Source: an uncultured Bacteroidales bacterium
GTDB taxonomy: Bacteria; Bacteroidota; Bacteroidia; Bacteroidales; UBA932
Length of the DNA: 64,000 nt
Direction of reading: 5' to 3'
Assembly: GCA_900317845.1 (NCBI GenBank)
Contig: ONII01000011.1
Span: 109,933 to 173,932 of the forward strand
Each line of letters begins with the position of its first letter. Positions within the stretch are counted from its first letter, which is position 1. The notes below the pieces were generated by a model. The model had not been told where the DNA came from, made no database searches, and was given only the letters and a program-made list of their open reading frames with translations. Position numbers and translations under genes: made by a program. Positions 62,192-64,000 of the stretch are shown piece after piece.

Positions 62192-63856
62192 ATGAAAGAT
62201 TACAAGCAAACAGCACAAAGCTGGCTCACCGGTAACTTCGATGACCAGACCAAGGCCGAGGTCAAACACCTGATGGACACGGATCCCGTTGCCCTGGAAG
62301 ACGCCTTCTACCGCAACCTGGAGTTCGGCACCGGCGGCCTGCGCGGCATCATGGGCGCCGGCACCAACCGCATGAACAAATACACGGTGGGCATGGCCAC
62401 CCAGGGCCTCGCCAACTACATCAAGGCCCATGTGCAGGGAGAGACCAGCGTGTGCATCAGCCACGACAGCCGCAACAATTCCCGCCTGTTCGCAGAAATA
62501 TCGGCCCAGGTACTCGCCAATAACGGCATCAAGGTGTACCTGTTCGAGAGCCTGCGCCCCACCCCGGAACTCAGCTACAGCATCCGCCTCAAGAAGGCCA
62601 CGGCCGGCATCATGGTCACCGCCAGCCACAACCCCAAGGAATACAACGGCTACAAGGTGTTCTGGAGCGACGGCGGCCAAATCACCGCTCCCGTAGACAA
62701 AGACATCGTGGCGGAAGTCGCCAAAATTGAAGACCCGGCGGATGTCCGCTTCGAACCCGTCGCGGGAGAGCCCAAGGGGGCCATCGAAATCATGGGAGCA
62801 GAGGTGGACGAATGCTACCTCAAGGACCAGCTCTCCCTCATGCTGTCCCCGGAGGCCGTCGCCAAACACAAGGACCTCAAGATTGTGTATACGCCCCTTC
62901 ACGGCTGCGGCGTCAAGCTCATGCCGGAGGCCTTGAAGCGCATCGGCTTCACCAACATCATCCACGTACCGGAGCAGGACGTAAGCGACGGCAACTTCCC
63001 CACTGTTGCCTCCCCCAACCCGGAAGAGCCCGCCGCCATGGCCATGGCCCTCAAGAAGGCCGATGAAACCGGCGCAGACCTGGTTCTGGCCACAGACCCG
63101 GACGCAGACCGCCTGGGCATCGCCGTCCGCGACAACGAAGGCAAAATGGTGCAGCTCACCGGCAACCAGACCTGGAGCTTCCTCACCTACTATATCCTCA
63201 AACGCTGGCAGGAACTGGGTAAGCTCAGCGGCAAGCAGTACTGCGTCAAAACCATCGTCACCACTGAGCTCATTGCCGCCATCTGCCAAAGCTTCGGCGT
63301 CAAGTGCTACAACGTCCTCACGGGCTTCAAATACATCGCAGAAATCCAGAAGCTGCAGGAAGGAAAGACCGAATTCATCTGCGGCGGAGAAGAAAGCTAC
63401 GGCTTCAACCTGGGTTCCTTCGTCCGCGACAAGTGCGCACAGGTAGCCGGCTGCGCCGTAGCGGAATGCGCCGCCTGGGCCGCCGAGCAAGGCCTCACCC
63501 TCTATCAGCTCCTCCAGAAGGTGTACAATGAGTACGGCCTGTACGTAGAAAAGATGGTGTACATTGTCCGCAAGGGTAAGTCCGGCGCAGAGGAAATCCA
63601 GCAAATCATGGCCGACTACCGCGCCTGCCCGCCCAAGGAAATTGCCGGCAGCCCGCTGGTCAAGGTCCTGGACTACAACAAGCCGGAGGAGACCGGTCTC
63701 CCGAAGAGCAATGTGCTGCAATTCTACAACGCCGCCGGCGATGTAGTTACCGTCCGTCCTTCCGGCACCGAGCCCAAGATCAAGTTCTACTTTGGCGCCA
63801 AAGGCGACGACGCCCCCGCCAAGATTGAACAACTCAAGGCGCAGTTCATCAAGTAA
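62192..63856 (+). CDS. Phosphoglucomutase/phosphomannomutase family phosphohexomutase
   Basis: A 554-residue enzyme that interconverts sugar 1- and 6-phosphates in the cytoplasm. Signatures in order are GTGGLRGIMGAGTNRMN, the phosphoserine loop TASHNPKEYNGYKV, metal loop ATDPDADRLGIAV, sugar loop GGEESYG and phosphate loop RPSGTEPKIKFY. The length and motifs match the PgcA-type phospho-sugar mutases of Firmicutes and Bacteroidota. Glucose versus mannose preference is undecidable here. It is monocistronic, with a strong terminator downstream. Confidence 0.94.
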   Translation: MKDYKQTAQSWLTGNFDDQTKAEVKHLMDTDPVALEDAFYRNLEFGTGGLRGIMGAGTNRMNKYTVGMATQGLANYIKAHVQGETSVCISHDSRNNSRLFAEISAQVLANNGIKVYLFESLRPTPELSYSIRLKKATAGIMVTASHNPKEYNGYKVFWSDGGQITAPVDKDIVAEVAKIEDPADVRFEPVAGEPKGAIEIMGAEVDECYLKDQLSLMLSPEAVAKHKDLKIVYTPLHGCGVKLMPEALKRIGFTNIIHVPEQDVSDGNFPTVASPNPEEPAAMAMALKKADETGADLVLATDPDADRLGIAVRDNEGKMVQLTGNQTWSFLTYYILKRWQELGKLSGKQYCVKTIVTTELIAAICQSFGVKCYNVLTGFKYIAEIQKLQEGKTEFICGGEESYGFNLGSFVRDKCAQVAGCAVAECAAWAAEQGLTLYQLLQKVYNEYGLYVEKMVYIVRKGKSGAEEIQQIMADYRACPPKEIAGSPLVKVLDYNKPEETGLPKSNVLQFYNAAGDVVTVRPSGTEPKIKFYFGAKGDDAPAKIEQLKAQFIK

Positions 63857-63880
63857 TCCGGATTAGCCGGAAATATTTCA

Positions 63881-63920
63881 CGGGGTTTCTTGCTTTTTTG
63901 CAGGAAATCCCGTATTTTTG
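63881..63920 (+). terminator. Terminator of the mutase gene whose T-tract is also the tRNA-Ala -7 box
   Basis: A 13-bp stem (63881-63893 with 63900-63912, two G-U pairs) and T6 loop is followed by TATTTTTG (63913-63920). That octamer is both a terminator T-tract and a TAnnTTTG promoter box located 15 nt before the tRNA. Confidence 0.75.
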
Positions 63921-63935
63921 CAATCCTTTCTACGC

Positions 63936-64000
63936 GGGGTATTAGCTCAGTTGGCTAGAGCGATAGGTTCGCAATCTATAGGTCAGGGGTTCGACTCCCC
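63936..64000 (+). tRNA. tRNA-Ala (CGC), 3' end cut off by the window
   Basis: Acceptor 5' strand GGGGTAT, D-arm GCTC...GAGC, anticodon stem ATAGG/TCTAT with loop TTCGCAA (anticodon CGC) and T-arm GGGG-TTCGACT-CCCC are visible. The acceptor 3' strand lies outside the window, so identity rests on the anticodon. Confidence 0.8.

Noticed and set aside
63936-64000. tRNA-Cys (GCA)
   Set aside because: Reading GCA as anticodon needs a one-base shift that breaks the five-pair anticodon stem; the paired stem ATAGG/TCTAT puts CGC at positions 34-36.

Overview
The window looks like a chromosomal segment of a gut-type member of the Bacteroidales. By eye it is GC-rich (upper 50s percent). Evidence is a SusC/SusD pair with pectin-degrading enzymes, many Bacteroidota-style lipoproteins, and promoters matching the Bacteroidota consensus (TTTG, about 20 bp, TAnnTTTG) with almost no Shine-Dalgarno sites. 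Coding density is very high and no gap exceeds about 200 bases. Both ends cut genes: uronate isomerase on the left and a tRNA-Ala on the right.

Bases 1-15,900 are a pectin utilisation locus read leftward: GH28 polygalacturonase, a CE12-CE8 double esterase, GH105 unsaturated-uronyl hydrolase, PL1 pectate lyase, SusC, SusD, a surface lipoprotein and uxaC. A divergent LacI-family regulator sits at its head. Together these would de-esterify and cut homogalacturonan, import oligosaccharides, release unsaturated uronates and feed galacturonate into central metabolism. A GH43 lipoprotein gene follows, but it ends a different operon (rlmN, patatin-barrel protein, recX, GH43).

Bases 17,550-33,130 are housekeeping genes: recX, rlmN, comEA-like, rsmI, tdk, recA, an ABC-F ATPase, mnmA, lplA, an S9 peptidase, an OB/TonB_C protein and tRNA-Val. 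An AAA_14/DUF4143 ATPase gene (33,243-34,676) follows, flanked by a 38-bp duplication of a phosphatase-gene end.

Bases 34,819-46,437 hold the most unusual system: a tight leftward operon for a PP2C phosphatase, a zinc-ribbon-FHA protein, a four-module AAA+ ATPase with a zinc ribbon, a membrane Ser/Thr kinase with an eight-copy Thr repeat and a peptidoglycan-binding domain, a zinc-ribbon protein, a TerB-like protein and a small protein, with a divergent two-TM protein. It reads as a self-contained phosphothreonine signalling module. I do not recognise a named system.

Bases 46,400-64,000 return to core genes: clpX, clpP, tig, a 7TM-HD phosphohydrolase, gyrB, an outer-membrane barrel plus TPR pair, ftsE, nth, a THUMP-like methyltransferase, a phosphohexomutase and tRNA-Ala. 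A family of short palindromic repeats with GTCAT...ATCTC ends recurs at least nine times. All copies but one lie in frame inside genes.
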